A DNA stretch of 64,000 nt. Source: Oreohelix idahoensis (Eukaryota > Mollusca > Gastropoda > Stylommatophora > Oreohelicidae). The notes below the pieces were generated by a model. The model was given only the letters and a program-made list of their open reading frames with translations, was not told where the DNA came from and did no database searches. How positions within the stretch are numbered: position 1 is the stretch's first letter; every line of letters begins with the position of its first letter. This document shows positions 1 through 9,654 of the stretch, piece by piece. Location of the stretch: contig JAMPIV010004259.1 in assembly GCA_024509875.1 (NCBI GenBank), forward strand, positions 186,001 through 250,000, given 5' to 3'. The translations under genes and the position numbers were made by a program.

Positions 1-856
1 CCAGTAAGATATTTATCTGTCAGTGCCTGATGTAACATTGTGAAACAAATGCCTTATCATAAGAAAAATATCGTCCAATCAAATTCATGTGTGTCGCGCA
101 GATTTGCAAATGGCGTGATAGCAGAAGGAAATTTTGTGTAAACGGTACCATGGATTTATATAAATTGCAAACAGATGAAGTGAAGAAAACTAATAGAACA
201 TTGCATTTTATGAAGGAGAAGGCCATGCTGTTATCTTCGAAAGGAAATAGTGCTATGTGCTTTAATTTGGGAGATATGCGAGGTAAAGTAGGCCAGCATG
301 TTAGAAGATAGTGTGAAAATGGTCTTCCAAGATTTGCTAAAATTCGTATTAAAAACAAATTAAAGGACACCAGAGATGCAAAAGAAGCTAAGAATCGTCC
401 CAGTAAAAATATACAGATGAAGGAAGTAGATGCCGGGGTTGAGCAGAACGACTATGTTTTCTGGACTAACCTAACACAACCTTGCTCGAGTCTGCAAATA
501 TTACACTGTGACATCAATTGCTCTCCGATATGTCCGCTGCCCCTATATAAAAAGGCAAGCAGCGGAAATTTCAAACTTCACACACACACAGCAGAAGACA
601 GATAGACTGAGGGAAAGAAGAGCTTGTCAAGGCTAATTTTACCATATGTTGCCGTGCAGTGCTTCCATCACCAAACCAAGTCTATTCTGTGTTTTTCATC
701 TATCCTAAAAGGGTATGTAAATTTATGAATAATTAAATTGTTTTATTGCAGCTTATTTAAATAGAATTGTTTCAGGATCAGGCCAGAGGACTGAACTGAA
801 TTTGAGTTGTGGATGTATAAAGGAATTCGATGCCTACCAACGTTTAGCATAAATAT
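1..856. other. Unassigned flank upstream of LTR-1
   Basis: No recognisable family. A short open stretch on the plus strand (about 87-311) is Lys/Arg-rich and matches nothing I know. A strong TATA-like motif lies at 544-553. A GTATGT donor-like site at 713 and a TTGCAG acceptor-like site ending at 751 would define an implausibly short 39 bp intron, so I give them no weight. The last five bases (852-856, AATAT) are the left target-site duplication of LTR-1. Confidence 0.5.
544..553 (+). promoter_or_regulatory. TATA-box-like motif
   Basis: TATATAAAAA followed by GC-flanked sequence matches the metazoan TATA consensus. A plausible start site would lie about 30 bases downstream, near 575. No coding region that it would serve is evident before LTR-1 begins at 857, so it may belong to an unrecognised gene or element, or be chance. 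Confidence 0.22.
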
Positions 857-1041
857 TGTAATATGAATACATTAAAGTACGAACCACACATTGTAATATA
901 ATGCGAATCTTGACATGTACGATATTCTGTAAATAAACATGGCTACGAACTGAACATGCTTTTACTGAGTGCTTTCTGAAACATGTGTGTGCTTGTGTAG
1001 ATGACGAGGTAATGCTTATATACATACATCATAACATTACA
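857..1041 (+). repeat. 5' LTR of LTR-1
   Basis: It starts TGTAATATG and ends CATTACA, the usual TG...CA ends. An AATAAA polyadenylation signal lies at 932-937. It appears identical to 5328-5512. At 185 bp it is short for a Gypsy element. Confidence 0.95.
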
Positions 1042-1053
1042 TGGTGGCAGCGG
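1042..1053 (+). other. Primer-binding site of LTR-1 (tRNA-Leu-like)
   Basis: TGGTGGCAGCGG directly abuts the LTR. It complements the CCA-tailed 3' end of tRNAs whose acceptor stem ends CCGCTGCCA, as in several metazoan tRNA-Leu genes. The tRNA assignment rests on memory of tRNA-Leu acceptor stems and was not searched. Confidence 0.65.
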
Positions 1054-1134
1054 TCGATACCGGACTGACGCAAAACAGCTACACGATAACACGTGAGTAC
1101 AGTATTCGGCTAATTTTCGTCATCGAAGTCAGCC

Positions 1135-1803
1135 ATGGCGGCGAAACAATATCGCAACGCACCGCAAATGAGATTCGCCGGTCAAGACGATAAGAGTGAA
1201 GCTTTCTTGTTATGGCGCCAACGCATAGATCTATATTCCAAGACCACTGGTCTGGAAGGACAAACCCTAACTCCATATATCCTAGAAGCATTGGACGATG
1301 AAGGTTTGAAAATTTACAACAGTTTTGCTACCGCCATGCCTGTGGAGTCGGCGACAGACCCCGCAGCCATATTGGACGAATTTGAAAAACGTCTGATAAT
1401 AAAGCACACGAACTTTAGAGCGGCAAGATTAGAACTTCACCACCTGCGACAGAAACCTGGTGAAAGTCTAGATGATTTTTTCACTCGCATCAAGGAGAAA
1501 ACAAGTGTATGCAAATTTAACAAAGAAGAAGAAAAAGAGCGAATTATCGAACAGATCCTTCTCAGCACACCAATGCCAGAGTTCCAGAAATGGATACTGA
1601 GCCAGAGTGATACACTAACTTTACAACAACTTCTGGATGAATGCAGAAAACACGAGGCACAAGCACTAAACATTAAACAAATTCAGCAAGGTACAGTAAC
1701 AGCCCAGGTGGATGCAGTAAAAAGCTATAAACCCAAACAAAACAAAGCAACCGGTTCGAAGCAACAAGAAAAAACACAACACAAGCAGAGGTGCTATGTG
1801 TAA
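1135..1803 (+). CDS. gag: LTR-1 Gag (capsid part only)
   Basis: This 222-residue protein resembles retrotransposon Gag: an N-terminal basic segment, then a helical capsid-like region with the usual pattern of a conserved Trp (LLWRQ) and a Q-K-P-G-E-S-L-D-D-F motif near residues 105-118. The C-terminus is Lys/Gln-rich. It has no zinc knuckle of its own; the knuckles begin in the next frame. It ends in TAA at 1801-1803, eight bases into the pol frame, which opens with ATG at 1796. The ATG at 1135 is the first in frame after the primer-binding site and leaves a leader of about 80 bp. Its expected role is to form the particle that packages element RNA. The family call is secure; the exact capsid boundaries are not. 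Confidence 0.88.
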   Translation: MAAKQYRNAPQMRFAGQDDKSEAFLLWRQRIDLYSKTTGLEGQTLTPYILEALDDEGLKIYNSFATAMPVESATDPAAILDEFEKRLIIKHTNFRAARLELHHLRQKPGESLDDFFTRIKEKTSVCKFNKEEEKERIIEQILLSTPMPEFQKWILSQSDTLTLQQLLDECRKHEAQALNIKQIQQGTVTAQVDAVKSYKPKQNKATGSKQQEKTQHKQRCYV

Positions 1804-4800
1804 ATGTTGTGGCCTAAACCACATACAAAACCACTGTCCAGCTAAAGACTCTACATGTCATTACTGCAGAAAGAGGGGCCACTGGATAAAATTATGTTTC
1901 AAGAGGAAACAAGACAGTGCTCAACACAACTTTCACAGCAGAGAGTCATCAAAACAAACACACTTTATGATGACTGAGGACCTTGACTCCAGTGAAGAAA
2001 GTGATCCTTCCACATTTGATACTGTGAAGATACTAACTTTCAGTAATGAACCAAAGAGAACGCAGGCTTTCTGCAAGGTACAATTCCGAATACCAGGAAT
2101 TAAAAGGCACAAAGAAAGATATATTCGGTTCAAGATAGACACAGGTGCCCAAGGTAACACTCTACCCTTAAGAATATTCAGACAGATCATGCCTGACAAG
2201 GTGGATAAGCAAGGATTTCCCACAAGGGATGTAAAAAGTAGGAGTGGCAGGACAAAGCTAAGAGCTTACAATGGAACAAGTATAGACTGTTTCGGAGCAG
2301 TAACACTTGAATGTTTATACAGAGACTCTGAATGGACATCGTCAACATTTTACTTGGTAGATGTTGAAGGACCTGCAATTTTGGGTTTACCAATGTGCGA
2401 AAAGCTGAGTGTGGTAACTATTAACAACATTAAAGCTGACAAAAAAGAACATCTTACTCTACACGTCACTGGAGTAGATGACCTTAAACAGCGATTCCCA
2501 GAACAGTTCGACAGAATAGGCAAACTTCCAGGAAAGGCAAGATTCTTTTTAAAAGACAACGCTGAGCCAAAGATAGACCCACCTAGAAAGTATCCTATAC
2601 ATGTTAAACAGAAACTTGCCACAGAACTAGAAAAGATGGTGCAGAATGATGTTATTAGAAAGGTTGAAGAGCATTCTGATTGGTGTAGTAGTATCACAAC
2701 CGTTCTGAAGCAGGATGGTTCTCTTCGGGTTTGCCTTGACCCAAAACACTTAAACAACAGTCTAAAGCGCTGTCCACACAAAATGCATACAGTGGAAGAG
2801 ATAACTCACAGATTCCACAATGCCAAATATTTTTCTAAACTAGATGCTGTACACGGATACTGGAGTGTTGAGATAGCAGAGGAAAGTCAACTCCTTACAA
2901 CTTTTCGAACACCATTCGGCAGATATTGTTTCAAGAGACTCCCATTTGGTTTGAATGTATCACAAGACATCTTCCAACAGAAGATTGACAACATTGTTGA
3001 GCAATGTTCTGGTACAGTGGCTATTGCGGATGACATTGTAGTCTGCGGCAGGTCAGAACAAGAACACGACCGTAACTTGATTAACTTGATGCATGTAGCA
3101 CAGGCCAATGGACTAACATTCAACAGCAAAAAGTGTACAGTTAAGGCAACGGAGATACAATTTTTTGGATTGCTGTACACCCAGAATGGTGTAAAACCAG
3201 ACCCTAAAAAGGTTGAAGATATTCATGACATGCCAACACCAGCTACAAAGAAGGAACTGCAACAATTCTTAGGTGCTGTCAATTTCCTAGCACAATTCAT
3301 ACCAAATTTGTCAGCTGCTGCAGAACCTTTGCGATCTCTACTACAGAATGAAACTCCGTATGAATGGTCAGAAGACTACCAACACATATTCAACCACTTG
3401 AAGACCCTCATATCATCTGATGCATGCTTGAAATACTATGACATGCAAGCACCCACTTTTCTCATGGTTGATTCCAGTCTGAAAGGCCTAGGAGCAGCAC
3501 TTTTGCAACCAGACAAAAATCCTGAAGGACACTATGCCAAAGAACTTCGTCCTGTAGCTTACGCAAGCAAATCATTAAGTTCTGGCGAAAAGAAACTTGC
3601 AAACATTGAAAGAGAAATGCTAGCTGTACGTTTTGGAATCAAACGCTTCCACACATTTCTTTTCAACCGCCCATTTACAATTCTCTCAGATCATAAGCCA
3701 CTTGAGATGATTCATAAAAAACCAATAGCTTCAGCACCACCACGACTACAAGCTCTGTTATTGGAAACACAAGGTTATGATTTTAATATTCAGTATATCC
3801 CAGGAGAGGATATAGGTCTTGCAGATGCTCTCAGCAGATTACCAAACCCCAACAAGACAGCAGATCTTACCCCAAACATCAAAGTTGATTTTGTCAAGTT
3901 TAGCGATAATCGGCTTGAACACATCAGAGAAGACACAATGAGAGATCCTATCCTTAACTCTCTCAAAGAACTGATATACCATGGATGGCCAAGCTCTATC
4001 AGGGAAGTTCCAACACACATCCGTCCATACTACTCGATGAGGGACGAGTTAAGCATCGAAGATGGTCTGATCCTTAAAGGAGATCGCATTGTTGTACCAG
4101 AAACACAACGCGATATCATCCTTAAACAGCTCCATAATAGTCACCTTGGTATTGTGAAGACACAACTGAGAGCAAAGAAAGATGTTTACTGGCCACAGAT
4201 AAACAAGGACATAGAAACACTATGTAAAAACTGTTCAATTTGCCAAGAACATGCAAATAGGCAGTGCAGAGAACCTCTCATACCATCAGACATACCATTG
4301 AGCCCTTGGAGCATTATAGGAACTGATAATTTCTCAATCGACAATAATGACTATCTTATTATTGCTGATTACTACAGCAAATTTCCCATCATTGAGAAAC
4401 TTCCACAACCCTCACCATCAGCTGTTATTGCAGACATTACAAAGAAGTATTGCAGCATGTTTGGCATCCCAGATGAAATTAGATCAGACAACGGTCCACA
4501 TTTCTCAGGTCAAGCATACAGAAACTTCACTAAGGACTGGAAGATCAAACACACAACATCATCACCTAGATACCCTAAATCTAATGGTTTCATTGAGAGA
4601 CAGATACAAACTATCAAGTCAATCATGAAGAAAACCAGAACAGAGGATGTACACCTAGCACTCTTGAGATGGAGAACAACACCGGTAGACAGTAAGATCG
4701 ACAGTCCAGCAGAACTTATGTTTGATAGAAGAATTAAAGACCTCCTACCATCTAAGGTCCACTTCCGTCCACAACATAGAGACAGCACATATGATCAACT

Positions 4801-5227
4801 TCAGCATCGTCAGCAAGTTCAGAAATCCAACTATGACAAATGTGCTAAAGACTTACCACCATTATATCCTGGTCAGCATGTGACTACCTACAACCACAAC
4901 AATGACACATGGTCAAAAGCAACAATCATTTCCAGAAACCCTGAACCCAGGAGCTATACTTTAAGACCAGACAGCAGCAGCAACCTCCTGAGGCGAAACA
5001 GAGTGGACATAAGAGAAATCCCACAGAATACAACAGAACAGAGAATTCCCATGCTTTCAACAGACAATGCAGTAACTCCAGACTTTGGTGCCCCACAAAA
5101 CCAACAAGCGCCAAGGCCGAAATCACAACCAACTCAAGCTAAACCAGGGACTTCCGCAGAACCACCAGCACTTTACACCACTCGTTCTGGCCGTACAGTG
5201 ACACCTCCCAGCCGATACAGACAGTGA
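1796..5227 (+). CDS. pol: LTR-1 Pol polyprotein with N-terminal zinc knuckles
   Basis: The frame is 1,143 residues. Zinc knuckles: a variant C-X2-C-X3-H-X4-C at residues 2-14 and a canonical C-X2-C-X4-H-X4-C at 21-34. Aspartic protease: D-T-G at 115-117, with an I-L-G-L-P flap-end motif near 195-199. RT: about 265-440, with the catalytic box as I-A-D-D-I (A-D-D at 411-413 instead of the common Y-x-D-D). RNase H: about 555-640, with D559 and S-D-H at 631-633. Integrase: zinc domain with H780, H783, C813 and C816, then catalytic D844, D898 and E934; the last pair is spaced by exactly 35 residues. The C-terminus is Pro/Gln-rich. The frame overlaps gag by 8 bp in the +1 register. It could be reached by frameshifting or by termination-reinitiation at the overlapping ATG/TAA. 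No stop or frameshift is seen. Confidence 0.96.
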   Translation: MCKCCGLNHIQNHCPAKDSTCHYCRKRGHWIKLCFKRKQDSAQHNFHSRESSKQTHFMMTEDLDSSEESDPSTFDTVKILTFSNEPKRTQAFCKVQFRIPGIKRHKERYIRFKIDTGAQGNTLPLRIFRQIMPDKVDKQGFPTRDVKSRSGRTKLRAYNGTSIDCFGAVTLECLYRDSEWTSSTFYLVDVEGPAILGLPMCEKLSVVTINNIKADKKEHLTLHVTGVDDLKQRFPEQFDRIGKLPGKARFFLKDNAEPKIDPPRKYPIHVKQKLATELEKMVQNDVIRKVEEHSDWCSSITTVLKQDGSLRVCLDPKHLNNSLKRCPHKMHTVEEITHRFHNAKYFSKLDAVHGYWSVEIAEESQLLTTFRTPFGRYCFKRLPFGLNVSQDIFQQKIDNIVEQCSGTVAIADDIVVCGRSEQEHDRNLINLMHVAQANGLTFNSKKCTVKATEIQFFGLLYTQNGVKPDPKKVEDIHDMPTPATKKELQQFLGAVNFLAQFIPNLSAAAEPLRSLLQNETPYEWSEDYQHIFNHLKTLISSDACLKYYDMQAPTFLMVDSSLKGLGAALLQPDKNPEGHYAKELRPVAYASKSLSSGEKKLANIEREMLAVRFGIKRFHTFLFNRPFTILSDHKPLEMIHKKPIASAPPRLQALLLETQGYDFNIQYIPGEDIGLADALSRLPNPNKTADLTPNIKVDFVKFSDNRLEHIREDTMRDPILNSLKELIYHGWPSSIREVPTHIRPYYSMRDELSIEDGLILKGDRIVVPETQRDIILKQLHNSHLGIVKTQLRAKKDVYWPQINKDIETLCKNCSICQEHANRQCREPLIPSDIPLSPWSIIGTDNFSIDNNDYLIIADYYSKFPIIEKLPQPSPSAVIADITKKYCSMFGIPDEIRSDNGPHFSGQAYRNFTKDWKIKHTTSSPRYPKSNGFIERQIQTIKSIMKKTRTEDVHLALLRWRTTPVDSKIDSPAELMFDRRIKDLLPSKVHFRPQHRDSTYDQLQHRQQVQKSNYDKCAKDLPPLYPGQHVTTYNHNNDTWSKATIISRNPEPRSYTLRPDSSSNLLRRNRVDIREIPQNTTEQRIPMLSTDNAVTPDFGAPQNQQAPRPKSQPTQAKPGTSAEPPALYTTRSGRTVTPPSRYRQ

Positions 5228-5313
5228 CATATATACTCACACTGAGCATTACACATACTTATCCTTTCTCACATGAAACATTTCGTTGGAAATGTTTGCA
5301 CACATTTTTTTTT

Positions 5314-5327
5314 CAAAAAAGGGGGGA
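5314..5327 (+). other. Polypurine tract of LTR-1
   Basis: A run of A then G ending in GGGGGGA lies directly 5' of the 3' LTR, where plus-strand DNA synthesis is primed in LTR retrotransposons. Confidence 0.85.
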
Positions 5328-5512
5328 TGTAATATGAATACATTAAAGTACGAACCACACATTGTAATATAATGCGAATCTTGACATGTACGATATTCTG
5401 TAAATAAACATGGCTACGAACTGAACATGCTTTTACTGAGTGCTTTCTGAAACATGTGTGTGCTTGTGTAGATGACGAGGTAATGCTTATATACATACAT
5501 CATAACATTACA
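5328..5512 (+). repeat. 3' LTR of LTR-1
   Basis: 185 bp, apparently identical to 857-1041. It is followed by the target duplication AATAT at 5513-5517. AATAAA lies at 5403-5408. Confidence 0.95.
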
Positions 5513-5517
5513 AATAT

Positions 5518-6774
5518 CAGTAGGAGTGATCTATCAGAAACTATTATATTGGAATAATGGACTTGGCACTCCAAAAATGTGAAAGGCGACGGTAACATCA
5601 TAATCATGATTACATGTATTATATTTATTTATGTATTATATTATTTTAGAATTGTTCTGCCGATAGACAGTCTTGTCTCGTTATTCCTAATCAGAACTGA
5701 TCCATGTATCATTCAGATACATGCAAACATCTGAACACTCTCATTTATGTACATGTACGCTTGTATGACCAAAGGCTAGCCACTTGTCACGTATTGTCCC
5801 CAGGTTCATTCGTGTCATACAACACCAGAGGTCTAGAATACTAGATCAATAAGTACATTCCTGGACCAACACAGGAGCATCAGATATTGTCATCTAGATT
5901 CACGCCCTAGGCCCCATCAGTGCTTGGTGGTCCAATGCAAGACTTTCAACTGACACTCCTTTGCATATTCATAGAGGACAGTCACAGCACTTCAATGTTA
6001 AGTACTCTATGTGAAAACATTCTATCAACAATTGTGAGGAGTCAAAGTAAAGTGACTAGTGTGTATGGATGAGAAAAACAGTTCTGCACTTCTAGAATAG
6101 ACAAGAGATAACTTTAGTAATAAAGGAACATTTGAGTGAACATATTATATTATTTGGCAGATTCCAGAAAGAACCTAATTAATTACTGAGTGAAACTCAA
6201 CTATTAAAAGTACATTTGTAATTAAATTTTATTCATTCACTTTTTTATCATTTCATCATCCATACATTGCACAGGAAAGATCCAAAAGATAGATGTAAAT
6301 AATAAATGATTCATTAATTGTAGCTCTCTGACTTGTCACATTTATAATGTTGCATTTTTGAGTTCTAATGAATTGTTGATTATCATAGGATAGGTACATA
6401 GCGAAGGTGGCAACTTAGGCTCTATCTTTAATCTGAGTACTATCTGAAGTAGAGATCTTCACAGCCGTGACTATCCTGTGATACCAGTGCTTTTCTCTGA
6501 CACTGGGACTATATTCTTGTCAGACATAATTCTTCTTCTGTTCTTTCAGTAACTACTACTGACTACTACACTCATTAAACCGTTCGCTACACCTGATTTT
6601 GATTTTGGTGTGATGTTCGTCCTTCTTGAGAAAACTTCTTCACAAGAATCAATGTTCCCAAAAATGGAAATACATTGGTAGGCATGCTTAAACAGATTGG
6701 GGTGTGTGTTCGGAGAAATACATGGGCTGTAAAATGTCAAAAGGTCATGTTGATTAAACACTGTCTTCATTTCC
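5518..6774. other. No recognised feature
   Basis: AT-rich DNA with stops in all frames. I see no repeat boundary, structural RNA or coding signature. Confidence 0.5.
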
Positions 6775-6990
6775 GATTGGCTAAGAAGGTAGAGCGCTTT
6801 CCGTTGATGGCAAAGCTACCGTGTTCTGGAATTGAAACCTGAAAAGGTCAAGGTCCAGTCAACCCAGATGTAAAGGCAGTGTGGAAGGGAACTAGTCATT
6901 CAAGCTCTTTTTAAAAAAAAAGCCGGACCTAGTATGGTGAGCTCTGTAACACTTCAACTCCCCTACTGCAGTATCTGCTATGAGACTACC
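6775..6990 (+). mobile_element. SINE family B, degenerate copy
   Basis: The first ~70 bp resemble a tRNA-like head (GGTAGAGCGC and a decayed B box near GGAATTGAAACC). The body shares order and wording with the copies at 7520-7745 and 16990-17250: a GGAAGGGAACTAGTC-like block, then CGGACCTAGTATGGTGAG, then AACACTTCAACTCCCCTACTGCAG. Diverged and poorly bounded. Confidence 0.6.
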
Positions 6991-7148
6991 TTTATCATCA
7001 GATCATTTTTATTTCGATTATCAATAAGTTCCACCTGGACCAAGCCAGATGCGTAAACTGAATAAGCTCCAAACTGATCAACAAACACTTGCATATCTTC
7101 TCTGCGCTTACTGAAATCTACAAATCTTGCGTTGATTTCCTCTGTCTG

Positions 7149-7401
7149 TTCAGTAATCATGACAGATTACGTCTCAAAGCAAATTTCAGTAATCATGATA
7201 GAATATGGCTCAAATTTCAGTAATAACGACAGAATGTCTCAAATTTCAGTAATCATGACATAATATGTCTCAAATTTAAGTAATAATGACAGAATATGTC
7301 TCAAATTCAGTAATCATGACAGAATATGTTTCAAATTTCAGTAATCATGATATAATATCTCAAATTTCAGTAATAATGACAGAATATGTCTCAAAGTTCA
7401 G
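7149..7401 (+). repeat. 31 bp tandem repeat, about 8 copies
   Basis: The unit is roughly TTTCAGTAATCATGACAGAA followed by TATGTCTCAAA. Copies alternate between GTAATCATGA and GTAATAATGA and range from 29 to 35 bp. There are no unique spacers between units, so this is a minisatellite and not a CRISPR array. Confidence 0.9.
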
Positions 7402-7519
7402 CGTAATACCCGGGTGAGCAATATGGCTTTCAGCCAGACCACAGGGTTGACCAATTTCTCCCTTTCTTTCTTTGCTGTCTATTTGCGTATTTTCATTTGT
7501 TCTTTGCAATTCACAAGTC

Positions 7520-7745
7520 AAGGCGTCTAATGGAAGAGTGGTTAATGCGCTTGCTTCTCGAGGCAAAGTTATCAGGTTCAGAACCAGGTAGCGTCACGTC
7601 CCAGTCTACCCAGTAGAAAAGGGGACCCGCTTCGGCTCTTGAGTTAGGAAAAGCAACGACAAGGAAGGGAACAAGTCACCTCACCTCATAAAGCTGAGAC
7701 CTCGCATAGTGAAGTCTCTAACATTTAAACTTCCATTACAGCAAA
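7520..7745 (+). mobile_element. SINE family B
   Basis: A tRNA-derived head carries an A-box-like AGTGGTTAATGCGC and a B-box-like GGTTCAGAACC (7575-7585). The body has CCCAGTCTACCCAGT, GAGTTAGGAAAAGC, GGAAGGGAACAAGTC and a CATAGTGAAGTCTCTAACA tail, all matched in inverse orientation at 16990-17250. SINEs are transcribed by RNA polymerase III from the internal boxes and moved by LINE enzymes; that is family knowledge. Confidence 0.75.
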
Positions 7746-7896
7746 ACTCTGCTATTGGACTATGTCTTACCCAGAAGCCTCAGGTTTCTCCTGTTTATTT
7801 CTGTAGTCATCGATTGCTAAATATAGCACACATATGCCAGGATGAGTTTTATGAAAATCTTAAAAAAAAAATCAAGTTATCTTATCTTGGCATATC

Positions 7897-8212
7897 GGGA
7901 GCCGCGCTGGCGTAATGGTTACCACACTGCGCTGGCGATCGGGTGATCCAGGTTCGCGCCCTGGCGAGCACATTTGATGGAGTGTCTTCGACCGGGACTT
8001 TGACTGGATTAATTCGAGTCCTGGCGAAGACATTTGAAGCAGTGCCTTCGACCAGGGACTGGAATAATCTGAGCGGCTCCTGAGCACAAACCCTCTGTGG
8101 ATGGGAAGGAGCGAAGATGGCACGGACATCTGGCTCCTGACCGGGTGGGAAGGAAAGTCCTCAGGCTCCCCAGCTTCGCAATGCCATGAAATTTGTGTCA
8201 TGTCATTGGGCC
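7897..8212 (+). mobile_element. SINE family A, plus-strand copy
   Basis: It begins GGGAGCCGCGCTGGCGTAAT, a tRNA-like head with an A box around 7908-7922 and the B box GGTTCGCGCC at 7951-7960. The body runs through ACAAACCCTCTGTGGATGGG to GTCATTGGGCC. The same sequence occurs inverted at 9183-9457, which defines both ends. Within the head the anticodon-arm region is duplicated-looking (GCGCTGGC twice), so it is not a working tRNA gene. Confidence 0.85.
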
Positions 8213-8214
8213 TA

Positions 8215-8600
8215 ATATTAGGCGGTGCGTTGAGACTCTTGAGATGTGTATGGATAGAAGAATGGGGCGCATCTCATGGAAAGAGAAGACAACAAATAAG
8301 GAGGTCCTAGAAAATCTAGGTATGAAAAGAGAACTAATGAGGGAGATCAAAGTTAGGCAGCTAAAATACTTTGGCCACATAAAAAGACATAACACCTTGC
8401 AGAAGACCGTAATAGAAGGGAGAGTTGAAGGCAAACGTGCAAGGGGAAGACGGCGCTATGAGTGGGAAGACAACATCAAGAGATGGACAGGAAAGAGTCT
8501 ATCAGAGTGCATCACCGAGACAGTAGACGTTGGAGATCCATTACAGTCAACCTTCGTTGTGGAGATGGCAGCAGATGATGATGAAGGTTTGCAGCCTCAT
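8215..8600 (+). pseudogene. LINE-A 3' fragment (RT C-terminus)
   Basis: The plus-strand frame encodes the region beyond the RT domain: R-M-G-R-I-S-W-x-E-K-T-T-N-x-E-V-L, then L-K-Y-F-G-H-I-K-R-H-N, then G-K-R-A-R-G-R-R-R. The same blocks occur in order near the end of the LINE-A frame at 11089-12378 and in the remnant at 48200-48511. It ends near GATGATGATGAAGG, the simple-repeat tail used by this family. The 5' side is truncated directly against SINE A. No catalytic residues are present. Confidence 0.8.
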
Positions 8601-8735
8601 CATGAAATACAGATTGCTACAGAAACCAGCATTGGGCCAGAACAGGAATTCTTTGTTGCAGGCTTCTTGTAAGGGAGCCAACTGCAGTGGTCGCTTCGTG
8701 TTGGATAGGGAGGGAAAAGGAAAACAAGAATGATA
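8600..8735 (+). repeat. Repeat D, partial copy
   Basis: It shares CTCATCA, ATTGCTACAGAAACCA, TGCAGGCTTC and GCCAACTGCAGTGGTC blocks with 16320-16590, 25085-25260 and 38785-39030. It is a short dispersed repeat, probably SINE-like. Confidence 0.55.
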
Positions 8736-8775
8736 ACTAATGGACGGATCTGATCCGACGTCTGCACTGCAGTTA

Positions 8776-8922
8776 ATTGTTTGTCAGGTGACTATTGTTT
8801 GTCAGGTGACTATTGTTTGTCAGGTGACTATTGTTTGTCAGGTGACTATTGTTTGTCAGGTGACTATTGTTTGTCAGGTGACTATTGTTTGTCAGGTGAC
8901 TATTGTTTGTCAGGTGACTATT
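8776..8922 (+). repeat. 18 bp tandem repeat, 8 copies
   Basis: Near-perfect head-to-tail copies of TGTTTGTCAGGTGACTAT. Because 18 is a multiple of three, both strands stay open and give repeating hexapeptides; there is no reason to think these are translated. Confidence 0.95.
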
Positions 8923-8939
8923 GGTATTTAGACCACTAA

Positions 8940-9182
8940 TGTGGAACTGATGACAAGACCAGACAAAGCGCGAGTGGAACAAGGAATGAGAAGAACACGA
9001 TGGAGATGGCTATCACCCGCAATGAGGAAACATGTTGATATCATTACCTGGCAGTCCTTGGTCTGGAACCACCAGGGTAAGATATGTAGATGGCGACCAA
9101 GAAGCACACGGAGAAAAGTCAGACATGAAGGGATGAACAAGACATGGCAAGACCTTGACCTGATGGCATAAGACAGGAAGAC
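8940..9182 (+). pseudogene. LINE-B 3' fragment, split by SINE A
   Basis: The translation carries R-R-T-R-W-R-W-L, then D-I-I-T-W-Q-S-L-V-W-N-x-Q-G-K, the C-terminal signature of a LINE that also occurs at 17690-18350 and 36096-36490 on the minus strand. After the inverted SINE A (9183-9457) the fragment resumes with GACTTGGCATAAGTTTGTTGAA, which is how the family ends elsewhere. The insertion duplicated GAAGAC (9177-9182 and 9458-9463). Confidence 0.75.
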
Positions 9183-9457
9183 GGCAGTTTTTTTTTCTTA
9201 ACCAGTGGCACTTGGGCTTTCAGCCCTTCGGCCCAATGACATGTCATTGCGAGGCTGGGGAGCCTGTGGACTTTCCATCCAACCCGGTCAGGAGCTTCGC
9301 TTCTTCCCATCCACAGAGGGTTTATCTCAAGAGCCGTTCAGGTTATTCAGTCAAAATCCCGGTCAATGACACTTCTTCAAATGCACACGCCCGGGCTTGA
9401 ACCTTGAATACCTGATCGCTAGCGCAATGTGGTAACCATTACACCAGCGCGGCTCCC
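9183..9457 (-). mobile_element. SINE family A, minus-strand copy
   Basis: This is the reverse complement of 7897-8212. The tRNA-like head is at the right end (GCGCGGCTCCC in this orientation) and the poly(A) tail appears as a T run at 9189-9196. GAAGAC on both sides is the target duplication, and the host is the LINE-B fragment. It diverges from the plus-strand copy at many sites, so it is not recent. Confidence 0.85.
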
Positions 9458-9654
9458 GAAGACTTGGCATAAGTTTGTTGAATGTCTTTGATCATTGGGA
9501 GTTGAATGAATACAATGAAAATGTATTTATTTTGGTGAATTTAAAAAAAAAAAGACTAAAAACAGGTCATACATTCAACAGCTTCTTTTGTCGTCGTTGT
9601 TCAAGAAAGGAAGCGAAAACGTTATTCAAGCTCAAATTTCTTCTTCTTCTTCTT

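Larger units (their letters stand above)
857..5512 (+). mobile_element. LTR-1: apparently intact Ty3/Gypsy-type retrotransposon
   Basis: The element is 4,656 bp with 185 bp LTRs (857-1041 and 5328-5512) that I read as identical. A 5 bp target-site duplication AATAT flanks it at 852-856 and 5513-5517. In order it has LTR, primer-binding site, gag, an overlapping pol, polypurine tract and LTR. The domain order protease, RT, RNase H, integrase is that of Gypsy elements, and the A-D-D RT motif suggests the Mag/SURL side of that group (inference from family knowledge). Both long reading frames are open. Identical LTRs plus intact frames point to a very recent insertion that may still be competent. 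Confidence 0.95.

Noticed and set aside
713..751. Intron with GTATGT donor and TTGCAG acceptor
   Set aside because: At 39 bp it is too short to trust and no exon frames join across it.
7149..7401. Possible CRISPR array
   Set aside because: Units are contiguous without unique spacers, units vary in sequence, and the genome is eukaryotic.
7897..7970. Functional tRNA gene
   Set aside because: The head has A and B boxes but no proper cloverleaf, and it is attached to a repeated SINE body that occurs twice in the window.
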